From Noviherbaspirillum sp. Root189 (GTDB lineage: Bacteria > Pseudomonadota > Gammaproteobacteria > Burkholderiales > Burkholderiaceae_D): DNA of 64,000 nucleotides. This document shows positions 44,145 through 54,056 of the stretch, in pieces (the first letter of the stretch is position 1; the number at the start of each line of letters is the position of its first letter). Position numbers and translations under genes: made by a program. The stretch is taken from contig NZ_LMHZ01000004.1 of NCBI RefSeq assembly GCF_001428545.1, forward strand, positions 62,001 through 126,000. Reading direction: 5' to 3'. The notes beneath the pieces were generated by a model. The model saw nothing but the letters and a program-made list of their open reading frames with translations. It was not told the origin of the DNA and did not search any database.

Positions 44145-44930
44145 ATGATTACCCTCACCAGCGCCGAACTCAATACCTGGATCGCGTCCTTCCTGTGGCC
44201 GTTGACCCGCATCCTGGGCCTGATCGCCACCGCTCCCCTATTCGGCAACCTCTCCATTCCCGTCAGGGTCAAACTCGGCCTGGGCATCATGCTGGCCCTA
44301 GTCATTGCTCCGACCGTACCTGCCCTCCCCGCCATCGATCCCATGTCGCTCGCCGGCATGCTCGTACTCATGCAGGAACTGGTGATTGGCCTGGCAATGG
44401 GTTTTGCCATGCGTGTGGTGCTTGCCGCGGTAGAGATGGCAGGCGAAGTGTGCGGCCTGACGATGGGCTTTGGTTTTGCGACATTCTTTGATCCGCAAAC
44501 CCGTGCACGATCTTCGGCGATTGCACAGTTCCTGGCCTTGCTGACCCTGATGATATTCCTTGCGACCAATATTCATCTGATGCTTCTGTCGACACTGGCT
44601 GAGAGTTTCATCAGCATGCCTGTGTCGGCATTGCCAGGGGGCGCCGGCGGCTTTCGGGCACTGGCTAATTGGGGCGGATTGATTTTCAGCGCCGGCGTGC
44701 AGCTATCCTTGCCGATTATCGCCGCCTTGCTGACGACCAATATTGCGCTGGGCATCCTCACTCGCGCTGCTCCCCAGCTCAACCTGTTCGGTATTGGCTT
44801 CCCGGTCACGCTGGGCGCAGGTTTCATTGTTCTTGCGCTCATGCTGCCTTATCTGGCAACACCGATCGAGAGGCTTTTCAATGAGGGGCTTCTCTTCATA
44901 CAACAAACGGGAATGAGCCCACGGAAATAG
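44145..44930 (+). CDS. fliR: Flagellar export gate protein FliR
   Basis: 261 residues with six membrane helices. Family landmarks are WPLTRILGLIATAPLFG, LQELVIGLAMGFAMRVVLAAVEMAGEVCGLTMGFGFATFFDP and ALLTTNIALGILTRAAPQLNLFGIGFPVT. It completes the FliPQR channel. It is the last gene of the rightward fliF-fliR run and converges on flgL across a 15-bp hairpin. Confidence 0.96.
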   Translation: MITLTSAELNTWIASFLWPLTRILGLIATAPLFGNLSIPVRVKLGLGIMLALVIAPTVPALPAIDPMSLAGMLVLMQELVIGLAMGFAMRVVLAAVEMAGEVCGLTMGFGFATFFDPQTRARSSAIAQFLALLTLMIFLATNIHLMLLSTLAESFISMPVSALPGGAGGFRALANWGGLIFSAGVQLSLPIIAALLTTNIALGILTRAAPQLNLFGIGFPVTLGAGFIVLALMLPYLATPIERLFNEGLLFIQQTGMSPRK

Positions 44931-44988
44931 CCATTTCAAGAATGGCTACGCGGCAGCGAGCCCACTGAGGTCGCGTAACTGCAAGCTC

Positions 44989-45026
44989 TTGGCCATAAGG
45001 CGCGCGAATGTGCGCCTTATGGCCAA
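44989..45026. terminator. Long perfect hairpin between fliR and flgL
   Basis: A perfect 15-bp stem (TTGGCCATAAGGCGC / GCGCCTTATGGCCAA) with an 8-base loop sits directly against the flgL stop codon. Neither side has a long T run. It could act on both convergent operons. Confidence 0.65.
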
Positions 45027-46238
45027 TCAGGAAATGTAGTTGAACAACGAGAGGCCGGTTGTCTTCACGAAAGCCTGCTGTGCAGCTTCAAGCATGATTT
45101 TTTGCTTGCTGAAGTCAGTGATCGCCTTGGTGTAATCCAGATCTTCAAGATTCGACAGCGCTGTGGCATAGGAGATGTCGCGATCCTCACCCTGAGCGTC
45201 CAGCGAATCCAGTTCTTTGAGGCGAGCACCCACGGATGAACGTACAGTCAGGACGCTGTCGAGCGCACTGTCCAGACTTGCATGTGCGGCATTGAGGCCG
45301 TTGGTCAGGTTGGCCTTGGTGGTGGAATCGGTCGCCGGCTGGTTGAGCAGATTGATCAGGTCCTTCAACGCGGTGAAGATGCTCTCGTTCTTGCTTGGCT
45401 CGACGGTAAAGCTGTCGCCCGCTGCCGGTGCGCCAGTGATATCAATTTGCACGCCGTCGAAGACGATAGCTTGTCCACTGACGAAGGCATTACCGGGCGA
45501 TATCGTGATAGGAGCCAGCGGATCTGAATTATCGATAATGTCGAAGGTCGTGGCGTCGGTAAAGCTGATTGTGTAGTTCTTGCCTGTGAAGGCTGCTGAA
45601 TTGACGACCGAACCCGGGGAAATCACGCCCGACCCCGCATTGGTGCCTGTTGCAGCGCTGACGAATGTACCGTTACCCGTGCGGTTGCTCTCGAATACGA
45701 TGCTGCCGCTGTCTGAGAGAGCCATCTGGCGCTGCGGACCGACTTGCAATATACGCTCGCCCTGGTCACCGGAATAGCTCGCGCCAGTCGGCGTCTTGGT
45801 AAACGGCTGTGTCGTTGTCTGGTAACCCGCAAAAATATAGTTGCCGGCGCCATCCCGCGAATTGGCAAGCGCCAGCAATTCATCATAACGACCGCTCAAC
45901 TCCGTTGCGAAGTACTTGCGCTGGTCAGAGTCGAGTACGCCATTACCGGCATTGACTGCGATGGTCTTTACGTCCTGCAGCAACAAGGTAATGCTCTGCA
46001 ACGCATTCTCTTCCATGCCCAACGAGCTTTTGGCGCTACTGCGATTGGTTGCGTATTGCTCGTTGATCGATTGCGATTGTTTCAGTTCGAGTGCTTGCGC
46101 CGAGGCGACAGGGTCGTCCGACGGAGACAGGATGCGTTTACCCGCAGTCATCTGCAGCTGTGTCTTGTTCAAGCTACTCTGCAGATCGCTCATCCTGGCC
46201 GACCCGGTGTTGTACATGGTGTTGGTACTGATCCTCAT
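45027..46238 (-). CDS. flgL: Flagellar hook-filament junction protein FlgL
   Basis: 403 residues. The N-terminus MRISTNTMYNTGSARMSDLQSSLNKTQLQ and the C-terminus DISYATALSNLEDLDYTKAITDFSKQKIMLEAAQQAFVKTTGLSLFNYIS are flagellin-like. It joins the hook to the filament with FlgK. It follows flgK after 20 bp. Confidence 0.95.
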   Translation of the reverse strand: MRISTNTMYNTGSARMSDLQSSLNKTQLQMTAGKRILSPSDDPVASAQALELKQSQSINEQYATNRSSAKSSLGMEENALQSITLLLQDVKTIAVNAGNGVLDSDQRKYFATELSGRYDELLALANSRDGAGNYIFAGYQTTTQPFTKTPTGASYSGDQGERILQVGPQRQMALSDSGSIVFESNRTGNGTFVSAATGTNAGSGVISPGSVVNSAAFTGKNYTISFTDATTFDIIDNSDPLAPITISPGNAFVSGQAIVFDGVQIDITGAPAAGDSFTVEPSKNESIFTALKDLINLLNQPATDSTTKANLTNGLNAAHASLDSALDSVLTVRSSVGARLKELDSLDAQGEDRDISYATALSNLEDLDYTKAITDFSKQKIMLEAAQQAFVKTTGLSLFNYIS

Positions 46239-46258
46239 CGCGCGCCTCTGCTTCCTGA

Positions 46259-48217
46259 TTAATTGCCGATCGACAGCAAGGTGTCGAATAATGTGCCCGC
46301 TGTTTGCATCACTTTTGCCGCAGCCTGGTACGCCTGCTGGTAACGCAACAGGTTAGTCGCCTCTTCATCGAGATTCACCCCGGATTCCGCTTCATGGGTG
46401 GTCACCGCTTGTTCCAGGTATGCCGACTCGGCGCGACTGGTCACTTCCATTTCGCGCGTCTTGTTGCCGACCATACTCACAAGTTGCGCGTACGCGCCTT
46501 GATAAGTGGCTGACTTGTCGCCCAGCGTATTCGTGGTCTGCAACGCACCCAGGAGGACGGCATTGCGGGTATCGCCGACACCGCCGGTATTCGGCGATAC
46601 GGAGAACTCGTCGCCATCCGAGGGCGTGCCGGTGATGGTAAAACTGAAGCCGCCGGTTGCAAACGTATCACCGTCCGTGTAGGGGATGTTGGCTGTACCG
46701 GCAGGGTATGTGGTCTCGGTACCGGTGGCACTGGTAACAACAACATCCGCTGTGGAATCGAAGCCGGTAAAGCTTCCCGGCGGTCCGGCTTCGTACGCGA
46801 TGGTCATGTTCATGCCGGCAGCGGTGGTCGATGTCAGCGAGCCGATGCTGATTTTGCCGCTACCTGTGTTCTCTGTCGATGCAGAGGTACGGAGTGGAAC
46901 TCCCGCAGCAATCTTGGAAATGTCCTTGATTGCCACGGCAAAATTCTTTGCACCATCCACCGTGGGACGGACAATGAATTCATCGCCGGCCGTAGTAATG
47001 GGACTGGCTTCGCTCAGAGTGACGCCGTCGATTTCCACGCCTTCGGGAAAAGTCCCCGCCTTATACATTTCCTTGTTGTCTGCCAGACGGGTCACCGTGT
47101 AATCGGTACCGTCGTACGCCACCTTGTAATCGCTGGTGGTCAGCTTGCTCGGATCGGTAATTGTTGCATCCACAGCGCCGACCGGCAAGGTCTGGTCATT
47201 CCTGATATTCGCGTCGACTCGCGGTGCCCCTGCAACAAAGAAATCGCCGCCAAGCGCGCCAGCCTGGTCCTGGCCGAGCTTGTGCTGCGCATTGAAGGTC
47301 ATTGCAAGACCAACGGCAACACGTCCAAGCGAATTCTGAGCGACGTCCAGTGTTGAGGAACGGAAGGCAAACAGTCCGCCCAACTTACCGCCGGTGAAAA
47401 GAGCCTCATCCAGCGGCACTAGCTCGCCACCGACGGATTGATAGCCAATCCCGATACGGCTCTGGTCAGTCGCTGACGGATTGATAGCCAGTTGCTGCGG
47501 CTTCGCGCCGACGACCAGCGGCTGGCCGTTACCAATGAAAACGTTATAGCTGTTGCCCTGCTTGACTACGTCAACCTTGACTTCCTTGCTCAGTTCGCTG
47601 ATGGCATGGTCACGCTGGTCAAGCAGATCGTTTGGCGCCTTGCCTTCGTTGTTGCCCATTGCCTTCTCAATGGCGTCATTCAGTTTGGCAATCTGCGTCG
47701 CGTACGCATTGATGGTATCGACACTCGCCGAGATTTGTCCGTTCAGGCTTTGCTTCTGTTCGCGCAGCTGGCCATCGAGGCTTTGGAAACGGGCTGCCAG
47801 CGCTTCGGCTGACGACAATGCGCTCTGGCGCGCGCCGGGCACATTGACGTTCGAAGCAAGACTCTGTATGCCCTTGAAAAAGTCCTGCAGTGCCGGCGAT
47901 ACCCCGCCGGCGGTGTCGGCCAGCACATTGTCGATCATGCTGATCTGACTATAGTAAGTCTGGCTTTGCATCTGCGCCGATTGTGCGCTACGTACCTGGC
48001 CGGCCAGCAGTTCGTTGTAGATGCGCTTGACATCGGTAACATTGGCGCCCTTGCCGATATACCCGGCACCGGTATTCTGCGAACCCGCCGACGACTGGAC
48101 CACGACCTGCCGCGAATATCCGGGCGTTGAAGCGTTGGCAATGTTATGGCCAGTCGTGACGAGTCCAGCCTGTGCCGCTGCCAGTGCGCTTTGTCCGACG
48201 CTGAGTATGCTTGCCAT
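46259..48217 (-). CDS. flgK: Flagellar hook-associated protein FlgK
   Basis: 652 residues. The rod/hook N-terminal signature (SILSVGQSALAAAQAGLVTTGHNIANASTPGYSRQ) and the C-terminal coil (AVTTHEAESGVNLDEEATNLLRYQQAYQAAAKVMQTAGTLFDTLLSI) are clear. The centre is longer than the enterobacterial protein. It forms the first hook-filament junction zone. A weak sigma-28-like site lies upstream (48248-48274), which would allow late expression of flgK-flgL. Confidence 0.95.
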   Translation of the reverse strand: MASILSVGQSALAAAQAGLVTTGHNIANASTPGYSRQVVVQSSAGSQNTGAGYIGKGANVTDVKRIYNELLAGQVRSAQSAQMQSQTYYSQISMIDNVLADTAGGVSPALQDFFKGIQSLASNVNVPGARQSALSSAEALAARFQSLDGQLREQKQSLNGQISASVDTINAYATQIAKLNDAIEKAMGNNEGKAPNDLLDQRDHAISELSKEVKVDVVKQGNSYNVFIGNGQPLVVGAKPQQLAINPSATDQSRIGIGYQSVGGELVPLDEALFTGGKLGGLFAFRSSTLDVAQNSLGRVAVGLAMTFNAQHKLGQDQAGALGGDFFVAGAPRVDANIRNDQTLPVGAVDATITDPSKLTTSDYKVAYDGTDYTVTRLADNKEMYKAGTFPEGVEIDGVTLSEASPITTAGDEFIVRPTVDGAKNFAVAIKDISKIAAGVPLRTSASTENTGSGKISIGSLTSTTAAGMNMTIAYEAGPPGSFTGFDSTADVVVTSATGTETTYPAGTANIPYTDGDTFATGGFSFTITGTPSDGDEFSVSPNTGGVGDTRNAVLLGALQTTNTLGDKSATYQGAYAQLVSMVGNKTREMEVTSRAESAYLEQAVTTHEAESGVNLDEEATNLLRYQQAYQAAAKVMQTAGTLFDTLLSIGN

Positions 48218-48247
48218 GATCTAGTCTTTCGGAAATCGATACCTTAG

Positions 48248-48274
48248 TGAACGGCAGCTCACCACGAAACTTGA
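48248..48274 (-). promoter_or_regulatory. Possible sigma-28 promoter of flgK-flgL
   Basis: Reading leftward: TCAA, 15 bases, then GCCGTTCA. The spacing is exact, but both hexamers deviate from TAAA and GCCGATAA. It lies about 31 bp upstream of the flgK start. Confidence 0.4.
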
Positions 48275-48317
48275 GAAAATAAATGAGAAAGTGAACGCGA
48301 AAGCTGCGCCGGCCTTG

Positions 48318-49262
48318 TCAGGTCGACAAGGAATGCTTGATCAGGCGCGTCAGCTTGGCCGCGTAATTCGGATCGGTGGCATAGCCAGCCTTTTGCAAGC
48401 CATGGGCAAAGCCGTGCAGGTCCTGTGCACTGGCGATGACGTTCTGATAACGCGGGTTGGAACTCAGCATGCGCGCATAGTCACGGAACGCATCGGCATA
48501 GGAGTCATAAGCGCGGAATTTTTCCACCCTGGTCTGCGGCACACCATTCACGTACTCCGTCGTCACGGCGTTGACCACTTTCCCTGTCCAGCCGGCGGTG
48601 GCCTTGATACCGAACACGTTATGGCTGCTGCTGCCGTCGGCACCCTTGATTTCGCGCTTGCCCCAGCCGCTTTCCAGTGCGGCCTGTCCCAGCATGAATT
48701 TCGCCGGAATACCTGTGCTTCGGCTTGCTTCCTCTGCCGCCGCGCCAAGTCTTTCCTGGAAGTCGCGGACGTGTGCAGGTTTGTTCGATGCGATTGGTTT
48801 AACCGTTTCGCCTGCCGCGACGGAATTGGTCGCCGGCGACTGAAGCGACGAAGCTGACTTGGCCGCGCTTGCCGCATTCAACACGCTGAATGCGGTGCTC
48901 AGGTCATCGTTCGACAAAGACGTTTCATCGTTACCTGCACCGGGTTTCTGCTTGTCGACCACGCCGGAGAGCTGGCGCACCAGCACATCGGCCAGACCGA
49001 CGCCGCGCGAAGCCATGGTCTGGCTCAGCTGCTGGTCCAGCATGGACGTATACATCTTGCTCTGCTGACTATCGAATACACCGTCTTGCGGTGTCGCTTC
49101 GCGCATGCTCTTGAGCACCATGTTCATGAACAAGGCTTCGAACTGCTTTGCCGTGGCCTTCAAGGCCTCCGGAGAGTTTTCTTTTGCCGCCTGCCGCAGC
49201 TTGCCCATCTCCTTGACGTCGAGGGCAAAGTTGGAACTGGAAGTATCGATGCGATTAACCAT
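48318..49262 (-). CDS. flgJ: Flagellar rod assembly protein/muramidase FlgJ
   Basis: 314 residues with two domains. The N-terminal rod-binding part is KQFEALFMNMVLKSMREATPQDG, and the C-terminal glucosaminidase is about 160-314, with the catalytic Glu in AQAALESGWGKREI. It opens the peptidoglycan for the rod and caps it. It follows flgI after 9 bp. Confidence 0.94.
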   Translation of the reverse strand: MVNRIDTSSSNFALDVKEMGKLRQAAKENSPEALKATAKQFEALFMNMVLKSMREATPQDGVFDSQQSKMYTSMLDQQLSQTMASRGVGLADVLVRQLSGVVDKQKPGAGNDETSLSNDDLSTAFSVLNAASAAKSASSLQSPATNSVAAGETVKPIASNKPAHVRDFQERLGAAAEEASRSTGIPAKFMLGQAALESGWGKREIKGADGSSSHNVFGIKATAGWTGKVVNAVTTEYVNGVPQTRVEKFRAYDSYADAFRDYARMLSSNPRYQNVIASAQDLHGFAHGLQKAGYATDPNYAAKLTRLIKHSLST

Positions 49263-49271
49263 GGTGCGGCG

Positions 49272-50393
49272 TCAGATGATTTCGAGCTCGGCACGCAGGG
49301 ACCCTGCCGCCTTCATTGCCTGCAGAATGGCCAGCAGGTCTTGCGGTGTGGCGCCAATGGCGTTCAATGCCTTGACCACGTCGGCCAGCGATGTGCCCCC
49401 CTTGAGCAGCAAGACCTGACCTGGTTCTTTCTTGATGTCGATCTGGGATGTTGCGGTCACTACCGTCTGACCGTTTGAAAACGGCGCTGGCTGGCTGATC
49501 ACCGGATCGGTATTGATGACCACTGACAAGTTGCCGTGCGAGACCGCGCAGGTGTCGAGTGTGACCGCTTGGTTCATTACGACGGAACCGGTGCGTGCGT
49601 TGAGAATGACTTTCGCATTCATCTGCGCCGGCGTGACGTGCAGGCTTTCCAGCGCGCCCAGGAAAGAGACCCGTTCGTCATTGGTTGCAGGCGCTCTCAC
49701 CCTGATCACGCGTCCATCCTGCGCCGATGCGGTGTCGGGGCCGAAACGCTTGTTGACGGCATCGACCACGCGACTTGCGGTGGAAAAATCAGCGTCGTTC
49801 AGTTCCAGGAAAACCGCATCGCCGCGACCGAAGGAACTCGGTACCGCGCGTTCCACCGTCGCTCCCGCCGAGATACGTCCCACGCTCAAGTGATTGACCT
49901 GTGCCTTGCTGCCGTTAGCCGAAGCGCCGACGCCGCCCACCAGCACATTGCCCTGGGCCATGCCGTAGATCTGTCCGTCCGCGCCCTTCAGCGGGGTCAT
50001 CAGCAGCGTGCCCCCGCGCAGGCTCTTGGCGTTACCCATCGATGAAACGGTCACGTCGAGCATCTGGCCAGGTTGCGCAAATGCCGGCAACGAGGTCGTG
50101 ACCATCACGGCAGCGACGTTCTTCAGTTGCAGCGAGGTTCCCGGCGGAATGTTCACGCCAAGGTTCTGCAACATGCTGACCACGCTCTGCACGGTAAACG
50201 GCGTCTGTGTCGTCTGATCGCCGCTACCGTCAAGGCCAACCACAAGACCATAGCCGATCAACTGGTTCTGACGTACGCCCTGGATGCTGGCGAGGTCCTT
50301 GAGACGCTCGGCATGGATTGCCGGCGTGACGCACAGAGCGCTCACACCCAACATTACCGCCACGATCTTGCCGGAGAAGGAAAAATTTTTCAT
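49272..50393 (-). CDS. flgI: Flagellar P-ring protein FlgI
   Basis: 373 residues with a signal peptide (KIVAVMLGVSALCVTPAIHA). The mature start ERLKDLASIQGVRQNQLIGYGLVVGLDGSGDQT is the FlgI signature. It forms the periplasmic P-ring bushing around the rod. It follows flgH after 15 bp. Confidence 0.96.
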   Translation of the reverse strand: MKNFSFSGKIVAVMLGVSALCVTPAIHAERLKDLASIQGVRQNQLIGYGLVVGLDGSGDQTTQTPFTVQSVVSMLQNLGVNIPPGTSLQLKNVAAVMVTTSLPAFAQPGQMLDVTVSSMGNAKSLRGGTLLMTPLKGADGQIYGMAQGNVLVGGVGASANGSKAQVNHLSVGRISAGATVERAVPSSFGRGDAVFLELNDADFSTASRVVDAVNKRFGPDTASAQDGRVIRVRAPATNDERVSFLGALESLHVTPAQMNAKVILNARTGSVVMNQAVTLDTCAVSHGNLSVVINTDPVISQPAPFSNGQTVVTATSQIDIKKEPGQVLLLKGGTSLADVVKALNAIGATPQDLLAILQAMKAAGSLRAELEII

Positions 50394-50408
50394 GACATTA
50401 TCATGACA

Positions 50409-51080
50409 TTAGAGCGGCAACAGACTGAGGAAGAAACGTGTCATCTGCGACATCATTTCGGCCTTGTCGATGCGGCTGTTGGTACGGTATTCAACGCGTG
50501 CATCGGCCACCTGCGTGGACGCGACAACATTGCCGCTCACGATATTATCGGGATTGACGATGCCGGAAAAACGTACGAATTCGACGCCCTTGTCGAAGGA
50601 AACCTGCTTCTCGCCGCTGACCACGAGATTACCGTTGGGGAGTACCTCGGCGACGGTCACCGTGATCGTGCCGGTGAAATTATTGCTGGCGGTGGTCGCG
50701 TCTTTTTCTTCGTACTTGTTGGACGAACTGGCGGACAAGCCGAGTTTGGCGGTGGTGGTCGACGGCACGCCGAACAGCGTTGGTGCTGCAAACGAGACGC
50801 TGCCCGTCTTGCTGGCCGAATTGCCTTCGGATTTGCCGGCGCTGGTCTTTTCGCTGATGGCGATGATGATGGTGTCGCCCACCAGGCGTGCACGCCGGTC
50901 TTCGAACATCGGACGATAGGCTGACGCCTGGAAGATCGCGCCGTTGGACGGCTGCACCGGCGTCGGCATCGGCGGACGTGCTGCGGCAGGCTGATGCGTG
51001 ATGGTGTCGGGCACGGTCGCGCAGCCTACCATCGCAGCAGCCATCACCGCATACAGGACGATTGCACCAACACGTTTCAT
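50409..51080 (-). CDS. flgH: Flagellar L-ring lipoprotein FlgH
   Basis: 223 residues. A lipobox (AMVGC, Cys at about 19) follows a short signal. Family stretches are AYRPMFEDRRARLVGDTIIIAISEKTSA and LPNGNLVVSGEKQVSFDKGVEFVRFSGIVNPDNI. It forms the outer-membrane L-ring. It sits between flgG (56 bp) and flgI. Confidence 0.96.
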   Translation of the reverse strand: MKRVGAIVLYAVMAAAMVGCATVPDTITHQPAAARPPMPTPVQPSNGAIFQASAYRPMFEDRRARLVGDTIIIAISEKTSAGKSEGNSASKTGSVSFAAPTLFGVPSTTTAKLGLSASSSNKYEEKDATTASNNFTGTITVTVAEVLPNGNLVVSGEKQVSFDKGVEFVRFSGIVNPDNIVSGNVVASTQVADARVEYRTNSRIDKAEMMSQMTRFFLSLLPL

Positions 51081-51136
51081 TTCCTCACCTCACACCTCAC
51101 GAACGCCGCTTTGCAGCCGCGAAAAACTTTACAGAA

Positions 51137-51919
51137 TTACAGTTGAGACAGGCGCTGCAGCATCTGGTCCGATGTCGTGATCGCCTTGCTGTTGATTTCA
51201 TACGCGCGCTGGGTCTGGATCATGCTGACCAGTTCTTCCACCACGTTGACATTGGAGGTTTCCACGTAACCCTGGATCAACAGGCCGGCGCCGTTCGTGC
51301 CCGGGGTGTTGGTATTGGGATTACCCGATGCCGCAGTCTCGACGTACAGGTTTTCGCCCTTGGATTCGAGGCCGGCCGGATTGATAAAGGTCACCAGCTG
51401 CAAGGTACCAATCTGGGTCGCCGCCGCAGTGCCCTGCTGGGTAATGGAGACAGTACCATCGCGTGCAATCGTCATGCTTTGTGCATTGGCCGGTACGGTG
51501 ATCGCCGGCTGCACTACAAATCCGCTCGAGGTAACGAGCTGTCCCTGGTTGTCGCGCTGAAGCGAACCGTCACGGGTATACGCTGTCGTGCCATCTGGCA
51601 TGAGTACCTGGAAAAAGCCGTCGCCCTGGATCGCAACATCCTTGTCGTTGTCGGTCTTTTGCAGATTGCCTTGCGTGAAAATTCTTTCGGTTGCCACCGG
51701 ACGCACACCGGTACCCAGCTGCAAGCCGGACGGCAGTTGCGTCTGCTGCGACGACTGGGCTCCCGGCTGGCGCATGGTCTGGTAAAGCAGGTCCTCGAAC
51801 ACTGCGCGTGAGCGCTTGAATCCGGCGGTGCTGACGTTGGCCAGGTTGTTGGAAATGACGTCCATCTGCGTCTGTTGCGCTTCAAGACCTGTCTTGGAAA
51901 TCCACAGCGATCGAATCAT
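51137..51919 (-). CDS. flgG: Flagellar distal rod protein FlgG
   Basis: 260 residues. [53 protein letters not shown] is the FlgG start and [34 protein letters not shown] is the usual end. It builds the distal rod through the P and L rings. It follows flgF after 62 bp. Confidence 0.96.
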   Translation of the reverse strand: MIRSLWISKTGLEAQQTQMDVISNNLANVSTAGFKRSRAVFEDLLYQTMRQPGAQSSQQTQLPSGLQLGTGVRPVATERIFTQGNLQKTDNDKDVAIQGDGFFQVLMPDGTTAYTRDGSLQRDNQGQLVTSSGFVVQPAITVPANAQSMTIARDGTVSITQQGTAAATQIGTLQLVTFINPAGLESKGENLYVETAASGNPNTNTPGTNGAGLLIQGYVETSNVNVVEELVSMIQTQRAYEINSKAITTSDQMLQRLSQL

Positions 51920-51981
51920 TACCTTCTCCCTGAACCTGGCATGCGCGAGATTGCCGCCATGGTTCTATTATTCATCTCTTG

Positions 51982-52725
51982 TCAGCCTGCCAAAGACAGG
52001 AGCTGAGCAGCTTTCGCCTCGTTGCTCTCCGCGTTCTTCATCAGGGCCATATGCATTTCGAACTGGCGGGCGAGCGAAATCATGTCCACCATCGCATCGA
52101 CCACGTTGACATTACTGCCTTCCAGCGCACCGCCGATCAGGACTACGTCGGGATCGGCATCGGCAGGCGTGCCGTCTTTCTGACGAAAGAGACCGTCGTC
52201 GCCGCGCACCATGTTTTCTTCAGCTGGATTGACCAGCTTGACACGTCCCAGCACCGTCGCCGCGCCCGGTTTGAAACCTGTTGCGATGGTCGTGATCGTG
52301 CCGTCCTTGCCAACGGTGAACGACACATCGGGCGGCACGGCAATCGGCCCGCCATCGCCCATGACGGTAGCGCCGGATTGTGTCTGGAGTACGCCGTTTT
52401 CACTCAATTTGAGGCTGCCTGCCCGGGTATAAGCTTCGGAGCCGTCTTCCAGTTGCACGGCGATCCATCCCTTGCCCTGCACCGCGACATCAAGGTCACG
52501 CCCGGTCTGCTGAATGGGGCCAGGCGTGAAATCGGTGCCGACGGTGGCATCCACGACAAAGGCGCGTGTCGGCAACTGTGCGCCCTGTACCGGCACCGCG
52601 CGAAATGAATCCAGCTGCGCACGAAAGCCGGTGGTCGATGCATTGGCGAGGTTGTGCGAAGTGTTGGCCTGCTTTTCCAGGATATGCTTCGCGCCGGTCA
52701 TGGCGGTATAGACGAGACGATCCAA
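51982..52725 (-). CDS. flgF: Flagellar proximal rod protein FlgF
   Basis: 247 residues. MDRLVYTAMTGAKHILEKQANTSHNLANASTTGFRAQLDSFRAVPV and the ending VDAMVDMISLARQFEMHMALMKNAESNE are typical of FlgF. It is a proximal rod component. It lies between flgE and flgG in the flgB-flgL order. Confidence 0.95.
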   Translation of the reverse strand: MDRLVYTAMTGAKHILEKQANTSHNLANASTTGFRAQLDSFRAVPVQGAQLPTRAFVVDATVGTDFTPGPIQQTGRDLDVAVQGKGWIAVQLEDGSEAYTRAGSLKLSENGVLQTQSGATVMGDGGPIAVPPDVSFTVGKDGTITTIATGFKPGAATVLGRVKLVNPAEENMVRGDDGLFRQKDGTPADADPDVVLIGGALEGSNVNVVDAMVDMISLARQFEMHMALMKNAESNEAKAAQLLSLAG

Positions 52726-52802
52726 AGGCTTCTCCGTTCAGGATGTCGCCGCGTATTTCACACGGCGGCATCATGCGATGTCAAACGATGTGGGCGATGT
52801 TA

Positions 52803-54020
52803 TTAGCGCAGGTTCACCAGGGTTTGCAAGACCTGGTCCTGGGTCTTGATCGTCTGTGCATTGGCCTGATAGACGCGCTGCGCGGTAATCATGTTGACCA
52901 GCTCGGCGGTCAGGTCGACGTTGGAGTCTTCCACTGCCGATGCCTGTAATACACCCTTGTTGCCTGAGCCGGGAGCTGCCACGCGTGCGACGCCCGATGT
53001 AGAGGTTTCCGCCCACATGTTGTTACCCAGCGGCTGCAGGCCGTTTGGATTGGTAAAGCTGGCGAGTACAACTTGTCCCAGTGTCGCGGACTTGCCGTTG
53101 GTATAGCGGCCGGTGATCACACCGTCGGAACCGATGTTGAAGCCCGACAAGGCGCCGGAGCTGTAACCGTCCTGGTCCAGGGTCCGCACGTCGAAGGCCG
53201 CGCCGTACTGAGTGGTGCCTGTCAAGTCGATATTGACAGGCAGCGGGCTGGCGCCGTTAGTCGGCGTCACAGTGAACGCCGGCGTGGCGAACGTTACGGC
53301 TGACAGCGTGCCATCAGGATTGAAGTTCATCGTCCCGATGTTGGTACCCACCGGTGGCGTGACCGTATCGTCCGACACTTGCACGTCCCAGACATTTGGC
53401 GCCGTCTTGACAAAATAGGCATTGACAATGTGAGAGTCGCCAAGACTATCGTACACGGTGACCGATGTCGCATTGTTGTATGTGGTCGCATCTTGCGGAT
53501 CGAACGTTCCGGTAATCACCGGCTTGCTCGAATCCAGATTGAAAATGCCTTTGACCTCGGATGTGGTATTGGGTGGCAACGTTCCATTGTTGATCTGCAG
53601 ATCCACCTCATTGCCGTTTGCTATTTGCCCCGAACTGTTCGCCATGTAACCTGTCAGGCGCGCGCCATTCGCATTGACAATATAGCCATTCTTATCCAGC
53701 TGAAACTGCCCGTTACGGCTGTAGGTGATCGCGCCGTTGGTAGCGACACGGAAGAAACCGTCGCCGTTGATCGCGATATCGAGCGGGTTGTTCGACGCAG
53801 AGACGTTACCCTGGGTGAACTGCTGCGCCACGTTGGCGAGCTTGGTACCGATACCGATCTGTCCGCTGCCGCCGCCTGTGATGGCGTTGGCATACACATC
53901 GGCAAACTGTGCCTGCGCGCCCTTGAAGCCTGCTGTGTTTGCGTTGGCGACGTTATTGCCGATTGTTTCGAGATTCTTGGAAGCCGCGTTCAGGCCACTC
54001 AATCCTTGTTGAAAACTCAC
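52803..54020 (-). CDS. flgE: Flagellar hook protein FlgE
   Basis: 405 residues. MSFQQGLSGLNAASKNLETIGNNVANANTAGFKGAQAQFADVYA at the start and DLTAELVNMITAQRVYQANAQTIKTQDQVLQTLVNLR at the end are FlgE signatures. The middle forms the hook surface domains. It follows flgD after 36 bp. Confidence 0.96.
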   Translation of the reverse strand: MSFQQGLSGLNAASKNLETIGNNVANANTAGFKGAQAQFADVYANAITGGGSGQIGIGTKLANVAQQFTQGNVSASNNPLDIAINGDGFFRVATNGAITYSRNGQFQLDKNGYIVNANGARLTGYMANSSGQIANGNEVDLQINNGTLPPNTTSEVKGIFNLDSSKPVITGTFDPQDATTYNNATSVTVYDSLGDSHIVNAYFVKTAPNVWDVQVSDDTVTPPVGTNIGTMNFNPDGTLSAVTFATPAFTVTPTNGASPLPVNIDLTGTTQYGAAFDVRTLDQDGYSSGALSGFNIGSDGVITGRYTNGKSATLGQVVLASFTNPNGLQPLGNNMWAETSTSGVARVAAPGSGNKGVLQASAVEDSNVDLTAELVNMITAQRVYQANAQTIKTQDQVLQTLVNLR

Positions 54021-54056
54021 GTTGTTCTCCTTGCTCGCTGAATGTCTGAAATCGAA

